Shown here piece by piece: positions 17,700-26,364 of a DNA stretch of 64,000 nucleotides. The position numbers and the translations under genes are program-made. How positions within the stretch are numbered: position 1 is the first letter of the stretch; each line of letters begins with the position of its first letter. The DNA is from Chloroflexota bacterium. GTDB taxonomy: Bacteria > Chloroflexota > Dehalococcoidia > Lucifugimonadales > Lucifugimonadaceae. The notes beneath the pieces were generated by a model. It did not search any database, was not told the DNA's origin, and saw nothing but the letters and a program-made list of their open reading frames with translations. The stretch spans positions 308,484 to 372,483 of the forward strand of contig JABIFF010000008.1 in NCBI GenBank assembly GCA_018650845.1. Direction: 5' to 3'.

Positions 17700-18368
17700 A
17701 TGCGAGTGATACTGGTTGGTTGCGAATACGTAGGTACAACGACACTTGCCCACGCCATCGACGACTGGCTTGAAGCCAACATGGGCGTTCGATTCTCGCT
17801 CATCCACGATCACTGGAAGATTCCGCATACATCGGGGCATCCTGACGATTCAACCACAGAAGAACAAGCGTGGCTTCTCGCCGCTTCTCCGAAGTTCAAG
17901 GAAATGCACCAACGACACAGTCTTTACTACCATGCTCAAGTCGGTACGTTCGAAGGTCACGATGATGGCATGGTGATCGGTGGAGCTATCGAAGATGGTG
18001 TGTACGGTCCGATGTACTTTGGGTACGGCGGTCCAGATCACCGCTTTAACCGTGAAACTGTGCAACATCAATGGGAGAAAACGATTCTCCATTTCACCGA
18101 CGAGACAGTTTTAGTGCATGTCACAGCCGAAACCGACGTAATCGCACAGCGATTGCACGATGATCCTCACGAGAACATGGTGATTTCCGAAGGCGATATC
18201 GACAAAGTTAAGAATCGGTTCGCAGAATTAGTCGAGTGGTCGGTACTCGACAAGAAGATTCAAGTTGATAACAGCGGGTCGATTGAAGAGACGATGTCGC
18301 AGTTCATCGCGAAGATTGAACCGTATTTCACTGATGTCGACCGATCACGAATGAAAACTCACTCCTAA
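17700..18368 (+). CDS. P-loop NTPase-like protein with altered Walker A
   Basis: This 222-residue protein has an N-terminal beta strand and glycine loop, [19 protein letters not shown], in the place of a nucleoside/nucleotide kinase Walker A. The conserved GK[ST] lysine is Thr (G12-T13-T14). The rest is alpha/beta with many His/Asp/Tyr residues ([18 protein letters not shown]) and a later [20 protein letters not shown] resembling a kinase lid/base segment. A GGAG lies upstream of the ATG. It sits 22 bases ahead of rimK and could belong to the same operon. I cannot name its substrate. Confidence 0.7.
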   Translation: MRVILVGCEYVGTTTLAHAIDDWLEANMGVRFSLIHDHWKIPHTSGHPDDSTTEEQAWLLAASPKFKEMHQRHSLYYHAQVGTFEGHDDGMVIGGAIEDGVYGPMYFGYGGPDHRFNRETVQHQWEKTILHFTDETVLVHVTAETDVIAQRLHDDPHENMVISEGDIDKVKNRFAELVEWSVLDKKIQVDNSGSIEETMSQFIAKIEPYFTDVDRSRMKTHS

Positions 18369-18390
18369 AAGTTCGCAAAGTAACGATGAT

Positions 18391-19293
18391 ATGAAGCTAG
18401 GAATACTCTCACGCGGCCCCGGCCTATATTCGACTCGACGTTTGGTAGAAGCGGCGCAAGTGCGCGGCCACGACGTACGAGTGATCGACTATCTGCGCTG
18501 CTACATGAACATCACTTCTAGAAACCCACAAGTTCTATTTCGTGGTGAAGCGTTAGATTTTGATGCCGTGGTGCCTCGAATCGCATCTCGACGTACGTTC
18601 TATGGCACGTCGGTAGTTCGTCAGTTCGAGATGATGGGCGTGTTCACGGCGAACGAATCGCAAGCAATCAGCAGGTCGAGAGACAAGCTGCGGTCATTGC
18701 AGATTCTTTCTCGTACCGATGTACAGATGCCGCGTACAGGCTTCGCTGAGGAAACTCAGGACATTGACGGTGTGATTGAAGCCGTAGGCGGCCCTCCGCT
18801 CGTTGTGAAGCTATTGCAGGGCACACAAGGCATGGGCGTCGTGCTCGTTGAGAGTCGCTCGGCTGCAAGATCTGTGATCGACGCATTCCGACAGGTTGAG
18901 GCGCATATTCTCATTCAGGAATACATCAAAGAGGCGAACGGGCGTGATATTCGCTGCTTGGTTATTGGTGGAGAAGTAGTCGCTGCAATGGAGCGAGTTT
19001 CTGATGGCACCGAGTTTAGGGCGAACTTGCATCAGGGCGGCACGGTTCACGAAGTAGAACTCACTTCGACCGAGATTGAATACGCCCTTACGGCGACAGA
19101 AGCGCACGGTCTTGAATCGGCTGGTGTGGACATTCTTCGCTCTGATCGAGGACCACTCGTTCTCGAAGTGAACTCATCGCCCGGTTTCGAAGGAATTGAG
19201 ACAGCAACCGGCGTCGATGTCGCAGGGCTCATGGTCGACAGGATTGAAGATCAGTTGGCTGCCTTGGGGCAAAACGGACCGGCGACTGTCTAA
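18391..19293 (+). CDS. rimK: RimK-type ATP-grasp ligase
   Basis: RimK enzymes add glutamate residues to the C-terminus of ribosomal protein S6 or make related amide bonds using ATP. The 300-residue protein has the family start [22 protein letters not shown], the pre-ATP-grasp domain ([16 protein letters not shown]), the ATP-binding [18 protein letters not shown] motif (about 135-150), [20 protein letters not shown], and the Mg-binding [13 protein letters not shown] near 265-275. Its stop overlaps the start of the next gene by one base (TAATG). That gene encodes a RimB-like protease, which supports an S6-type modification role. Confidence 0.9.
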   Translation: MKLGILSRGPGLYSTRRLVEAAQVRGHDVRVIDYLRCYMNITSRNPQVLFRGEALDFDAVVPRIASRRTFYGTSVVRQFEMMGVFTANESQAISRSRDKLRSLQILSRTDVQMPRTGFAEETQDIDGVIEAVGGPPLVVKLLQGTQGMGVVLVESRSAARSVIDAFRQVEAHILIQEYIKEANGRDIRCLVIGGEVVAAMERVSDGTEFRANLHQGGTVHEVELTSTEIEYALTATEAHGLESAGVDILRSDRGPLVLEVNSSPGFEGIETATGVDVAGLMVDRIEDQLAALGQNGPATV

Positions 19294-19742
19294 TGGTGAC
19301 TCCTAGAAACCGTCGGAAATCACCGCAAAAAATAGGGTGGCGCGAACGCGTGTCGTTCCCAGATTTCGAAGTTGTCGGCGTGAAGGCCAAAGTCGATTCA
19401 GGTGCGCAAACATCTTCGATTCACGCATTTCGGCCTCGATTCAGTCAAAGAGACGACGGTGAGTGGGTGTCGTTTGAAATCCACCCACGTCGTCGTAGCC
19501 GAAAAGACGCTGTTCGAGTTAGTGCCAAAGTTCTCACCCACCGATGGATTCGTAGTTCAAACGGAAAACGCGAACTACGGCCCGTGATCGTCACGAAGAT
19601 GAGTTTAGGCGGCGAAGAGTTCGACGCGGAGATGACCCTCGCTAACCGGCATCTCATGGCGTATCGAATGATCTTGGGGCGATCCGCGATGCGAGGCCGT
19701 TTCACGATCGACCCCGGGAAATCGTATTTGTTCGGCGAGTAG
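19293..19742 (+). CDS. RimB-like retropepsin-fold protease (formerly 'ATP-dependent zinc protease' family)
   Basis: This 149-residue protein matches the family next to rimK whose members have a retropepsin-like fold. IGWRERVSFPDFEV leads to the catalytic-type motif VKAKVDSGAQTSSIHA (Asp at about 32), and the family ending MILGRSAMRGRFTIDPGKSYL is present. In characterised systems RimB trims or controls the glutamate tail added by RimK. Start and stop are coupled to rimK by a one-base overlap, so the two proteins are made together. No rimA-like gene is seen nearby. Confidence 0.85.
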   Translation: MVTPRNRRKSPQKIGWRERVSFPDFEVVGVKAKVDSGAQTSSIHAFRPRFSQRDDGEWVSFEIHPRRRSRKDAVRVSAKVLTHRWIRSSNGKRELRPVIVTKMSLGGEEFDAEMTLANRHLMAYRMILGRSAMRGRFTIDPGKSYLFGE

Positions 19743-19848
19743 ACAGTGGTAATAACGTAAAGCGAAGCCTTATGAGCTTTCGATCCAAGTGCCAGACGGT
19801 ATCATTCACCGCCGAACCTATTTCGTTACCGATCCTTGGAGAGAATAT

Positions 19849-20856
19849 ATGCCGCAAGATGTCGTTCGCTATGGACTGCTTTCAACTGCACAGATTGGGC
19901 TGAATGCCCACCTTCCTGCTTCATACGATTCGAAGAATTCCGAGATCACTTCGGTATCTTCTCGTACGGCAGCCAGAGCTGAAGCCGTCGCTAAAGAACG
20001 GGATATCCCTCGCTGGTTTGGATCGTACGAAGAGCAACTGGCGGATCCTGATACAGACGCCGTGATTAACTCGCTTCCGAATGGAATGCATGCTGAATGG
20101 ACGATCAAGGCCGCTGAAGCAGGGAAGCACATTCTCTGCGAAAAGCCATTGGCTGTATCTGCTGAAGAATGCCAACGAATGATCGACGCTGCAAACGCCA
20201 ACAATGTCGTTTTAGTCGAAGCATTTACTCACCGATGGAACCCGCACATGCGAATGGCCCGCAAGCTGATCGCTGAAGGCGCTATTGGTGAAATTCAAAC
20301 CGTTGATTCGGCTCTGTGCTTCAACATCGCCGAGCCAGATGGAAACGTACGCTTCTCGCAGGAGCTTGCTGGTGGTGCTCTCTGGGACGCAGGTTGCTAC
20401 GCCGTTTACGCCACTCGATTCGTTATGTCGGCAGAACCCGTACAGGTTCGCGGAATGTCGCATGATTCTGGCGACTGGGGAATCGACACGACGTTCTCGG
20501 GCTCAATGAAGTTCGCTAACGGTGCTATTGGAAACATCACAACCAACATGGAGCAGCCGTTCCGCTGCTACATCACGATTGACGGTTCCAAAGGTCGAAT
20601 CGAAATTCCTGGGATGTTCGACGATTCAGGACCAATCATCATCAAGAGCGGTGACGGTCGAAATGGTGAGAAGACCGAGACTATTTCTACTCCAGCACCG
20701 TATCGTTTCGTAGTTCAGTTCGACGAATTCTCAGAGTGTGTCCTGACAGGCAAGAAACCTGAATACCCGGCGGAAGACGGCCTACGCAACACTGCAGTTG
20801 TCGAAGCTTTGTACAAGTCGGCAAATTCGGGCAGTCCTGTTGACCTGAGTCTCTAG
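19849..20856 (+). CDS. Gfo/Idh/MocA family oxidoreductase
   Basis: This is an NAD(P)-dependent sugar or sugar-alcohol dehydrogenase-type enzyme. The N-terminal Rossmann fold starts VVRYGLLSTAQIG. The family motif HILCEKPLAVSAEEC carries the catalytic EKP lysine (about residue 95), and the second domain begins FTHRWNPHMRMARKLI. I start at ATG 19849, with GGAGAG 5-6 bases upstream, giving 335 residues; an in-frame frame opening 20 codons earlier adds residues not typical of the family. It is the first gene of an island of organic-acid/sugar enzymes. The substrate is unknown. Confidence 0.88.
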   Translation: MPQDVVRYGLLSTAQIGLNAHLPASYDSKNSEITSVSSRTAARAEAVAKERDIPRWFGSYEEQLADPDTDAVINSLPNGMHAEWTIKAAEAGKHILCEKPLAVSAEECQRMIDAANANNVVLVEAFTHRWNPHMRMARKLIAEGAIGEIQTVDSALCFNIAEPDGNVRFSQELAGGALWDAGCYAVYATRFVMSAEPVQVRGMSHDSGDWGIDTTFSGSMKFANGAIGNITTNMEQPFRCYITIDGSKGRIEIPGMFDDSGPIIIKSGDGRNGEKTETISTPAPYRFVVQFDEFSECVLTGKKPEYPAEDGLRNTAVVEALYKSANSGSPVDLSL

Positions 20857-20885
20857 GTACCGTTCTTCACTTTCGATTGAAGACT

Positions 20886-20912
20886 CAACCTTCGCCTGAA
20901 GGGCGGAGGTTG
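20886..20912 (+). terminator. Stable hairpin without a T-run after the Gfo/Idh gene
   Basis: CAACCTTCGCC (20886-20896) pairs with GGCGGAGGTTG (20902-20912), allowing one G-T pair, around a 5-base loop. No T-run follows, so it may be a factor-dependent stop or an mRNA end-protecting hairpin. Confidence 0.4.
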
Positions 20913-20993
20913 CCAACACGCGTCTCTCGGCAATGGCGTAAGATGCCCCGGCTACTCACCACTGCTACGAAATATTTTCAGGTGTAATTAACG

Positions 20994-21764
20994 ATGTACC
21001 CAAGTGATGTTCGACAGAAATTAGCAACCGGAAATCCGGTGCTCGGAACTAGCATGTTCAGCCGTGAGCCTTTCGTGGCTCAATCGATTTATCAGACTGG
21101 TGCTGACTGGGTTTGGATCGATCAGGAACACTCTCCACAAGGGTTTGAGTCAGTCGGAACGATCGCTGTACAGGGACGCCAAGCTGGCAGTGCTCCCGTA
21201 ATTCGAATTCCTTACAACAATCCTGGCGATATCAAAAAGGCTTATGACGTTGGTGCTGTAGGGGTAATGGTTCCGCAGATCGATACCCCTGACGACGCTA
21301 AGAATGCCGTTCACTGGGCAAAGTATCCGCCAGTAGGAATGCGTGGAATCGCACCGTTCTTTGCTGGATATCTTGGGTTATCTCAGCAGGACATCATCGA
21401 CAACGCCAATGACGAAACTCTGTTGATGTTGCAGATGGAGAGTGTCGAAGCCTATGAAAACCTCGATGAAATTCTTGCCATCCCTGGTTACGAAGTTCTT
21501 CTTGTGGGGCCAACCGATCTTTCCGCGTCACTAGGTATCAGTGGTGATATTCACAACTCGAAGGTTGAGAACATCATGACCGATGTCGCTCATCGGATTA
21601 AAGGCACTGGCAAGTACCTTGCAACTACGTTTGCTGATGTAGACGACTGCCGAAGATGGATCGGTGAGGGCTACCAGATGATGAACGTTTCGAGCACGCT
21701 CGCACTTGGCACGATTCAGACTGCCGAAATCTACGCTGAGCTACGAGAGACGTACAAGGCGTAA
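20994..21764 (+). CDS. HpcH/HpaI aldolase family protein
   Basis: This 256-residue class II (metal-dependent) aldolase belongs to the 2-keto-3-deoxy/4-hydroxy-2-oxo acid aldolase family, which cleaves such acids to pyruvate and an aldehyde. Motifs: WIDQEHSPQG (the catalytic base region), PVIRIPYNNPGDIKKAYDVGAVGVMVPQ split around the Arg, LMLQMESVEAYENLDEI (metal-binding Glu) and LLVGPTDLSASLG (metal-binding Asp). It belongs to the catabolic island, and a second aldolase of the same superfamily lies 2.6 kb downstream. It ends at a strong terminator. Confidence 0.88.
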   Translation: MYPSDVRQKLATGNPVLGTSMFSREPFVAQSIYQTGADWVWIDQEHSPQGFESVGTIAVQGRQAGSAPVIRIPYNNPGDIKKAYDVGAVGVMVPQIDTPDDAKNAVHWAKYPPVGMRGIAPFFAGYLGLSQQDIIDNANDETLLMLQMESVEAYENLDEILAIPGYEVLLVGPTDLSASLGISGDIHNSKVENIMTDVAHRIKGTGKYLATTFADVDDCRRWIGEGYQMMNVSSTLALGTIQTAEIYAELRETYKA

Positions 21765-21788
21765 ATTAGCGGTTCACAAGACCAATAA

Positions 21789-21818
21789 AAAAACGGCGGG
21801 ATATCTCCCGCCGTTTTT
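21789..21818. terminator. Bidirectional terminator between aldolase and MDR dehydrogenase genes
   Basis: A perfect 13-bp stem (AAAAACGGCGGGA 21789-21801 with TCCCGCCGTTTTT 21806-21818) with loop TATC lies between two convergent genes. Confidence 0.88.
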
Positions 21819-21848
21819 CATTTAATTCTCGTTGATTTGGAGTTCGGA

Positions 21849-22967
21849 CTAGTCCATGTGCAGAGCGACTCGTTGCGCCTGCGTTCCGGTGTCTTTTCCT
21901 TGCCATTCTGCGAATTCAAAAGCCTCGTTGACTTTATCCAACGCGAAGGTGTCAGAGACAACATCCATGAGCTGGTACTTATCCTTGGTCTTTACAAGGA
22001 ACTGCAAAGCAGCTTCGATCACCCACGGGTTGTAGTGAACGGTACCGACCCACTTGGTCTGGTTGCCGATGACCTTGCCAGCAGGAATCGTGAGGCTTCC
22101 GCCACCGATATTTCCGATGTCGAGGTACGAACCGTTGATTCGAACCATGTCGAGTCCTTCGTATGTTGCTGCTGCAACACCGACAACCTCAACAACCACG
22201 TCTGCGCCGATTCCGTGAGTCAGCTCTCGAACACGTTCAACACGTGATTCGGGAGTTGGGTACTCATTCATGGAAATCGTTGATGTTGCTCCACAGTTCA
22301 TTGCACGATCTAGTCGGCTCTGCTGACCATCGATAACAATCACCTGGCTTGCACCACGCTCGGCTGCAACTGCAGTAGCGTAAATGCCAAGTCCACCAGC
22401 GCCCTGAATTACTACAGTGTCGCCGAAAGCAACACCGACTCGTTCAAGACCAAACAGCACCTGTGCCAGCGCACAGTTCACTGCTGGAACAGCTTCACTT
22501 GGAAGCTCGTCAGGAACTTTGTAGGCGTAGTGGCCCGGCTGCATGTAAAAGTATTCAGCCATACCGCCATCGCAGTAGGCGTAATCATCGAGACCAACCA
22601 TGTTGCGACGCCCACGGAACGTACATGCGTGGTGTTCACCTCGGATGCAGTGGTAGCAGCGGTTGCAAGGGAAGAAGAACGGGAAAGCTACTCGGTCGCC
22701 CTCTTTGAGAGGTCGTCGAAGTGAATCAGTGTTGATTCCTTTACCTAGTGAGTGAACAACGCCCGTGAACTCGTGACCGAGGATTCGACGCTTAGAGAGT
22801 GGCGGACCATCTCCATCGCCGCGCCATACGTGAAGGTCTGATCCACAGATGACGGCATCTGTGTTCTTGATCAATATTCCACCGGTTTCAATTTCGGGGG
22901 TAGGAAGCGTTTCCAGCTCGAACGGTTTACCCGGTTCGGTGAAAACGGTAGTTAGGCCCTGGGGCAT
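21849..22967 (-). CDS. Zinc-dependent MDR alcohol dehydrogenase
   Basis: This is a 372-residue zinc-containing NAD(P)-dependent dehydrogenase of the alcohol/polyol dehydrogenase superfamily. The catalytic zinc motif AVICGSDLHVW and GHEFTG are intact, the structural zinc lobe has four cysteines (PCNRCYHCIRGEHHAC), and the Rossmann motif is VVIQGAGGLGIYATAVA. It is convergent with the aldolase gene and divergent from the Ldh2-type dehydrogenase gene, so it may be controlled from the shared 255-base region. The likely substrate is an alcohol or aldehyde of the neighbouring pathway; this is inference. Confidence 0.9.
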   Translation of the reverse strand: MPQGLTTVFTEPGKPFELETLPTPEIETGGILIKNTDAVICGSDLHVWRGDGDGPPLSKRRILGHEFTGVVHSLGKGINTDSLRRPLKEGDRVAFPFFFPCNRCYHCIRGEHHACTFRGRRNMVGLDDYAYCDGGMAEYFYMQPGHYAYKVPDELPSEAVPAVNCALAQVLFGLERVGVAFGDTVVIQGAGGLGIYATAVAAERGASQVIVIDGQQSRLDRAMNCGATSTISMNEYPTPESRVERVRELTHGIGADVVVEVVGVAAATYEGLDMVRINGSYLDIGNIGGGSLTIPAGKVIGNQTKWVGTVHYNPWVIEAALQFLVKTKDKYQLMDVVSDTFALDKVNEAFEFAEWQGKDTGTQAQRVALHMD

Positions 22968-23222
22968 CTAAAAGTCTCCGTATTGGGAGTGTGTAAGTAA
23001 ATTGCCGTCTGAATTTAGGCTTGTCGACGGAATTCGGCAACTGTTGTTGCATGAGAATTCGTACGAATCATCAAAAGATCGTTCGCAATCCAAACTGGTT
23101 GACTGCGTAGCCACTCGTCGCAGGCGTATACTCCGCCGGTTTTCCGTGTTTATCCGAAGGCTTTGGCCCAGCGAGTTGGCGCCATAAGCAGGATGAACCA
23201 AATTAGAAAGGGACAGCAATAA

Positions 23223-24305
23223 TTGCTGGAACGATTCCATGTACCCCATGACGTAGCCGTTCATGTCGATGTAGACGACCTACACGCGACGGTCACAGAT
23301 ATATTCCTGAAAATGGGCATGCCCGCTGATGATGCTGATAAAGCAGCTGAAGTGCTTGTTTACGCCGATATTCGAGGTATTGAGACACACGGTGTTTCGA
23401 ACATGCTTCGACGATATGTTGAGTCATTCGGTGAGGGCGGTATGAACCCCACTCCGAATCCAAAAATCATTCGAGAGATGCCAGCTGCTGCCACCCTCGA
23501 TTCCGATGGTGGTCACGGTCTCGTAATTGGTCCTTTGGCCATGAACATGGCAATCGAGCGAGCCAAGATCTACGGAATCGGAACGATCACCGCGAACAAC
23601 GGTCGCCACTTCGGTGCTGCTGCGTACCACGCTGCTATGGCTCTCGAACACGGCATGATCGGTGTCTCAATGACCACCGGTGGAATGCAGGTGTTGCCTG
23701 TCGATGGTGCAAAGCCAATGTTCGGACTCAACCCAATTGCGGTTGCTGTTCCTACGAACAATGAAGCTCCGTTCATATTCGATGCCTCGATGAGTTCAGT
23801 TGCGGGTAACAAGATCGCACTCGCCAAACGACTTGGCGTTGACGTTGCCGCTGGATGGATTTCTGGCGCTGACGGAGTTCCAATTCTTGAGGAAAGTCCA
23901 GTTCCAGATGAGTTCTTCATGCTGCCTACTGGTGGCTCCCGCGAGAACGGTGCTCACAAGGGCGCAAGCATGGGCATGTGGGTTGAAATCATGTGTGGAC
24001 TACTCGGTGCAACCGGTGCTGGTCCAAACCGTGAAGGTGGAGCATCTCACCACTTCATTGCGTACAACGTTGAGGCGTTCACCGATCTTGAGAGCTTCAA
24101 GAACGACATGGACATCTACATGAACGAGATCAAGAGCACTCCACCTATTCCTGGTAAGGATCGCGTTGTTTACGCTGGCTTACCTGAACATGAAGAAGAG
24201 ATCGAACGTCGTAAGAACGGAATACCTTTCCACCCTGAGGTGATCGACTGGTTCCGTGGTATCACTGGCGAACTCGATCTTGAGTGGCGACTAACCAACG
24301 ACTAA
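23223..24305 (+). CDS. Malate/L-lactate (Ldh2-type) dehydrogenase family protein
   Basis: This 360-residue NAD(P)-dependent 2-hydroxyacid oxidoreductase belongs to the Ldh2 family (malate, L-lactate, ureidoglycolate and sulfolactate dehydrogenases). Family features: YADIRGIETHGVSNMLRRYV with the catalytic His (about residue 48), ANNGRHFGAAAYHAAMALEHG, and GLNPIAVAVPT. The TTG start has AAAGGGA about 9 bases upstream. The next gene, an aldolase, follows after 28 bases on the same strand. A role in oxidising a hydroxy acid whose product is then cleaved is plausible but inferred. Confidence 0.88.
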   Translation: MLERFHVPHDVAVHVDVDDLHATVTDIFLKMGMPADDADKAAEVLVYADIRGIETHGVSNMLRRYVESFGEGGMNPTPNPKIIREMPAAATLDSDGGHGLVIGPLAMNMAIERAKIYGIGTITANNGRHFGAAAYHAAMALEHGMIGVSMTTGGMQVLPVDGAKPMFGLNPIAVAVPTNNEAPFIFDASMSSVAGNKIALAKRLGVDVAAGWISGADGVPILEESPVPDEFFMLPTGGSRENGAHKGASMGMWVEIMCGLLGATGAGPNREGGASHHFIAYNVEAFTDLESFKNDMDIYMNEIKSTPPIPGKDRVVYAGLPEHEEEIERRKNGIPFHPEVIDWFRGITGELDLEWRLTND

Positions 24306-24333
24306 ATCAGGTAATTGAAACAGGAGTTTCTAT

Positions 24334-25224
24334 ATGGCAAAACGAATTAACAAATGTATCGAGTTGCTTGAGCAGGGCCAGCCCTTCTACGCAACTCATC
24401 CAACAGAGCTCAGCTACGAAGCTGGTGTGAAGGATTCACAGACTTGGGCAGACATGCTCATGATGGATTTTGAACACCACCCGTTCGACACCGTTGGGCT
24501 AACCAACTACATGCGTGGATTGCGAGATGGTGGACCAACTCCAAGTGGTCACCTCACTCCAACAGTCCTCTGCACATTGCCTTCAAATGCAATTACGCCA
24601 GAAGAAGTGAAATACAACGCATGGCAGGCACGTCACGTGCTTTCCGCAGGTGTGCACGGAATTCTTCACACTCACACACGCACAGCTGAAGCGGTGAAGG
24701 CGTTTGTTCAGATCACTCGATACCCGTTCCAAGAACTTGAACGAGACGTTATCGGTGAAGGGCTTCGTGGAGCTGGTGGTCAGAAGCCCGCAAACGATAT
24801 TTGGGGAATGACCGGTGCCGAGTACGCCAAAGCTGCCGACCCATGGCCGCTGAACCCAGATGGTGAACTAATTTTGGGTCTGAAGATCGAAGACCGATTC
24901 TGTCTTGAAAACGTAGACGAAATTGTCGAAGTTCCGGGCATTGGTTTCGCTGAGTGGGGACCTGGTGACATGGGAATGTCTCTCGGACACCCTGATGCTC
25001 ACGACCCTCCATACCCACAGGAGATGAACGATGCTCGCGACAAGATCGCTGCTGCTTTGAAGCGCAAAGACATTGGCTTCTACGCAAGCTGGGCTGACGA
25101 CAAAATGACCATGGAACAGCGGGTCGACTATTCGATCGACGTTGTTGGCGTCAAAATGATGGGCGCCACAGAGGAATGGGCAGCATACGGTCGAAAGAAG
25201 ACCGGCCGCACGATGCCTGTTTAG
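24334..25224 (+). CDS. HpcH/HpaI aldolase superfamily protein (second copy, divergent type)
   Basis: This 296-residue TIM-barrel-type aldolase relative shows LMMDFEHHPFD (where family members carry D/E-x-E-H), an internal LGLKIEDRFCLENVDEIVEVPG with a metal-type Glu, and GFAEWGPGDMGMSLGHPDAH with a metal-type Asp. It is more divergent than the first aldolase and carries inserts (PANDIWGMTGAEYAKAADPW). It is preceded by AGGAG near 24322 and lies directly downstream of the Ldh2-type gene, so the two are probably co-transcribed. Confidence 0.8.
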   Translation: MAKRINKCIELLEQGQPFYATHPTELSYEAGVKDSQTWADMLMMDFEHHPFDTVGLTNYMRGLRDGGPTPSGHLTPTVLCTLPSNAITPEEVKYNAWQARHVLSAGVHGILHTHTRTAEAVKAFVQITRYPFQELERDVIGEGLRGAGGQKPANDIWGMTGAEYAKAADPWPLNPDGELILGLKIEDRFCLENVDEIVEVPGIGFAEWGPGDMGMSLGHPDAHDPPYPQEMNDARDKIAAALKRKDIGFYASWADDKMTMEQRVDYSIDVVGVKMMGATEEWAAYGRKKTGRTMPV

Positions 25225-25291
25225 TCACCTGATTTTTCAGGGGGCTTTCCTCACGTCAGATTGAAAATGACGACGTAACAAACTGTAAATT

Positions 25292-25321
25292 GAGTCGAGT
25301 CCGCGCAGGCGGGCTCGACTC
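25292..25321 (+). other. Strong hairpin before the epimerase gene
   Basis: GAGTCGAGTCCG (25292-25303) pairs with CGGGCTCGACTC (25310-25321) around a 6-base loop, with one G-T pair. No T-run follows. It may be a Rho-type terminator or a 5' mRNA structure of the next gene, whose start lies 45 bases downstream. Confidence 0.45.
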
Positions 25322-25365
25322 GCGTTCAAATGCCCGTTATTCGGGTAAGTTCAGGAATTTTCACA

Positions 25366-26313
25366 ATGAAAGTACTAGTAACCGGTGGTTCGGGAATCGT
25401 AGGTCACTACGTGATCGACGAGTTATACAAACTCGGGCATGAAGTCGTTAACGCCGATAAGTTTCGAATGACCAGTAATTTGGGTCACAGCGGCACAACT
25501 GGGCAACTCGCCAGCGCCGATGCTGCTGTTGAAATGCGAGCGAATTGGCCTACAACGCCAAAATTCTTCGAAGTTGAAATTTCCGACTACGGTCAGGTGA
25601 TTTCGGCTATGGATGGTTGTGACGCCGTAATTTCTCTGGCTTCTCGACCATCAGCTGCCAACTATGTTGAAGAAGATGTCGTGAAGACCAACACGATGTC
25701 GATGTGGAACGTGTGCCGAGCGGCTGAACAGCTCAAGGTAAAACGAGTTGCATTGGGTTCTTCGTACAATGCTGTTGGTGCGATGGGCACAGCTGCGCGT
25801 TGGGAACCGAACGAAGTAAAGCCGCCTGAATATTTCCCGATGGATCAGAACGTATACACGCGATCTGAAGATCCATACTCGATTGCCAAATGGCTCGGCG
25901 AAGAAATCGGTGAAGCGTTCTCTCGTCGATCTCCGTGGATGGCGATTGCCAGCATGCGGTTCAATGGCATGTGGGACGATGCTTACTTCAAGCACCTCCA
26001 AGCCAACCCGATTACTGATCCGTGGACGCGATGCCAGGGCTTCTGGACGTATCTGCACATCCGTGATGCTGCTCGAGCTTGTGTTCAGTCTGTAGTGAAT
26101 GAGAACTGGAACGGTCACCATCGATTCTTCTTGAACGCCAAAGATACGATGCTGAATATCCCGACTATGGAAGCTATTAAGACTGTTTACCCCGACGTTC
26201 CCCTAAACAAGGAATTTGAGGGCTTCGAGGCTCCGCTTTCAACTGAGAACGTCAAGGAAGTTATTGGCTGGGAACCGATCTACTCTTGGCGAGACGAACA
26301 GTTCAGTTCGTAG
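25366..26313 (+). CDS. NAD(P)-dependent epimerase/dehydratase (extended SDR)
   Basis: This 315-residue extended short-chain dehydrogenase has the cofactor motif VTGGSGIVGHYV at the N-terminus, the active-site Tyr-x3-Lys in DPYSIAKWLGEE, and an upstream SSYNAVG serine. I choose ATG 25366 because AGGA lies 9 bases upstream and the Rossmann strand begins right after; a start 12 codons earlier is open but unlike the family. It is probably a nucleotide-sugar or uronate-type epimerase/dehydrogenase closing the catabolic island. The substrate is not determinable. Confidence 0.85.
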   Translation: MKVLVTGGSGIVGHYVIDELYKLGHEVVNADKFRMTSNLGHSGTTGQLASADAAVEMRANWPTTPKFFEVEISDYGQVISAMDGCDAVISLASRPSAANYVEEDVVKTNTMSMWNVCRAAEQLKVKRVALGSSYNAVGAMGTAARWEPNEVKPPEYFPMDQNVYTRSEDPYSIAKWLGEEIGEAFSRRSPWMAIASMRFNGMWDDAYFKHLQANPITDPWTRCQGFWTYLHIRDAARACVQSVVNENWNGHHRFFLNAKDTMLNIPTMEAIKTVYPDVPLNKEFEGFEAPLSTENVKEVIGWEPIYSWRDEQFSS

Positions 26314-26352
26314 GAACCGACTGACAAGAGTTTGAACAAGCGCCGCACAACG

Positions 26353-26358
26353 TAAACT
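26353..26358 (+). promoter_or_regulatory. Candidate -10 element giving a leaderless SRAP mRNA
   Basis: TAAACT ends exactly 6 bases before the ATG at 26365, the same layout as at mtaB. TTGAAC (26332-26337) is a possible -35 at 15 bases spacing. No Shine-Dalgarno is present. Confidence 0.4.
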
Positions 26359-26364
26359 GAACGT

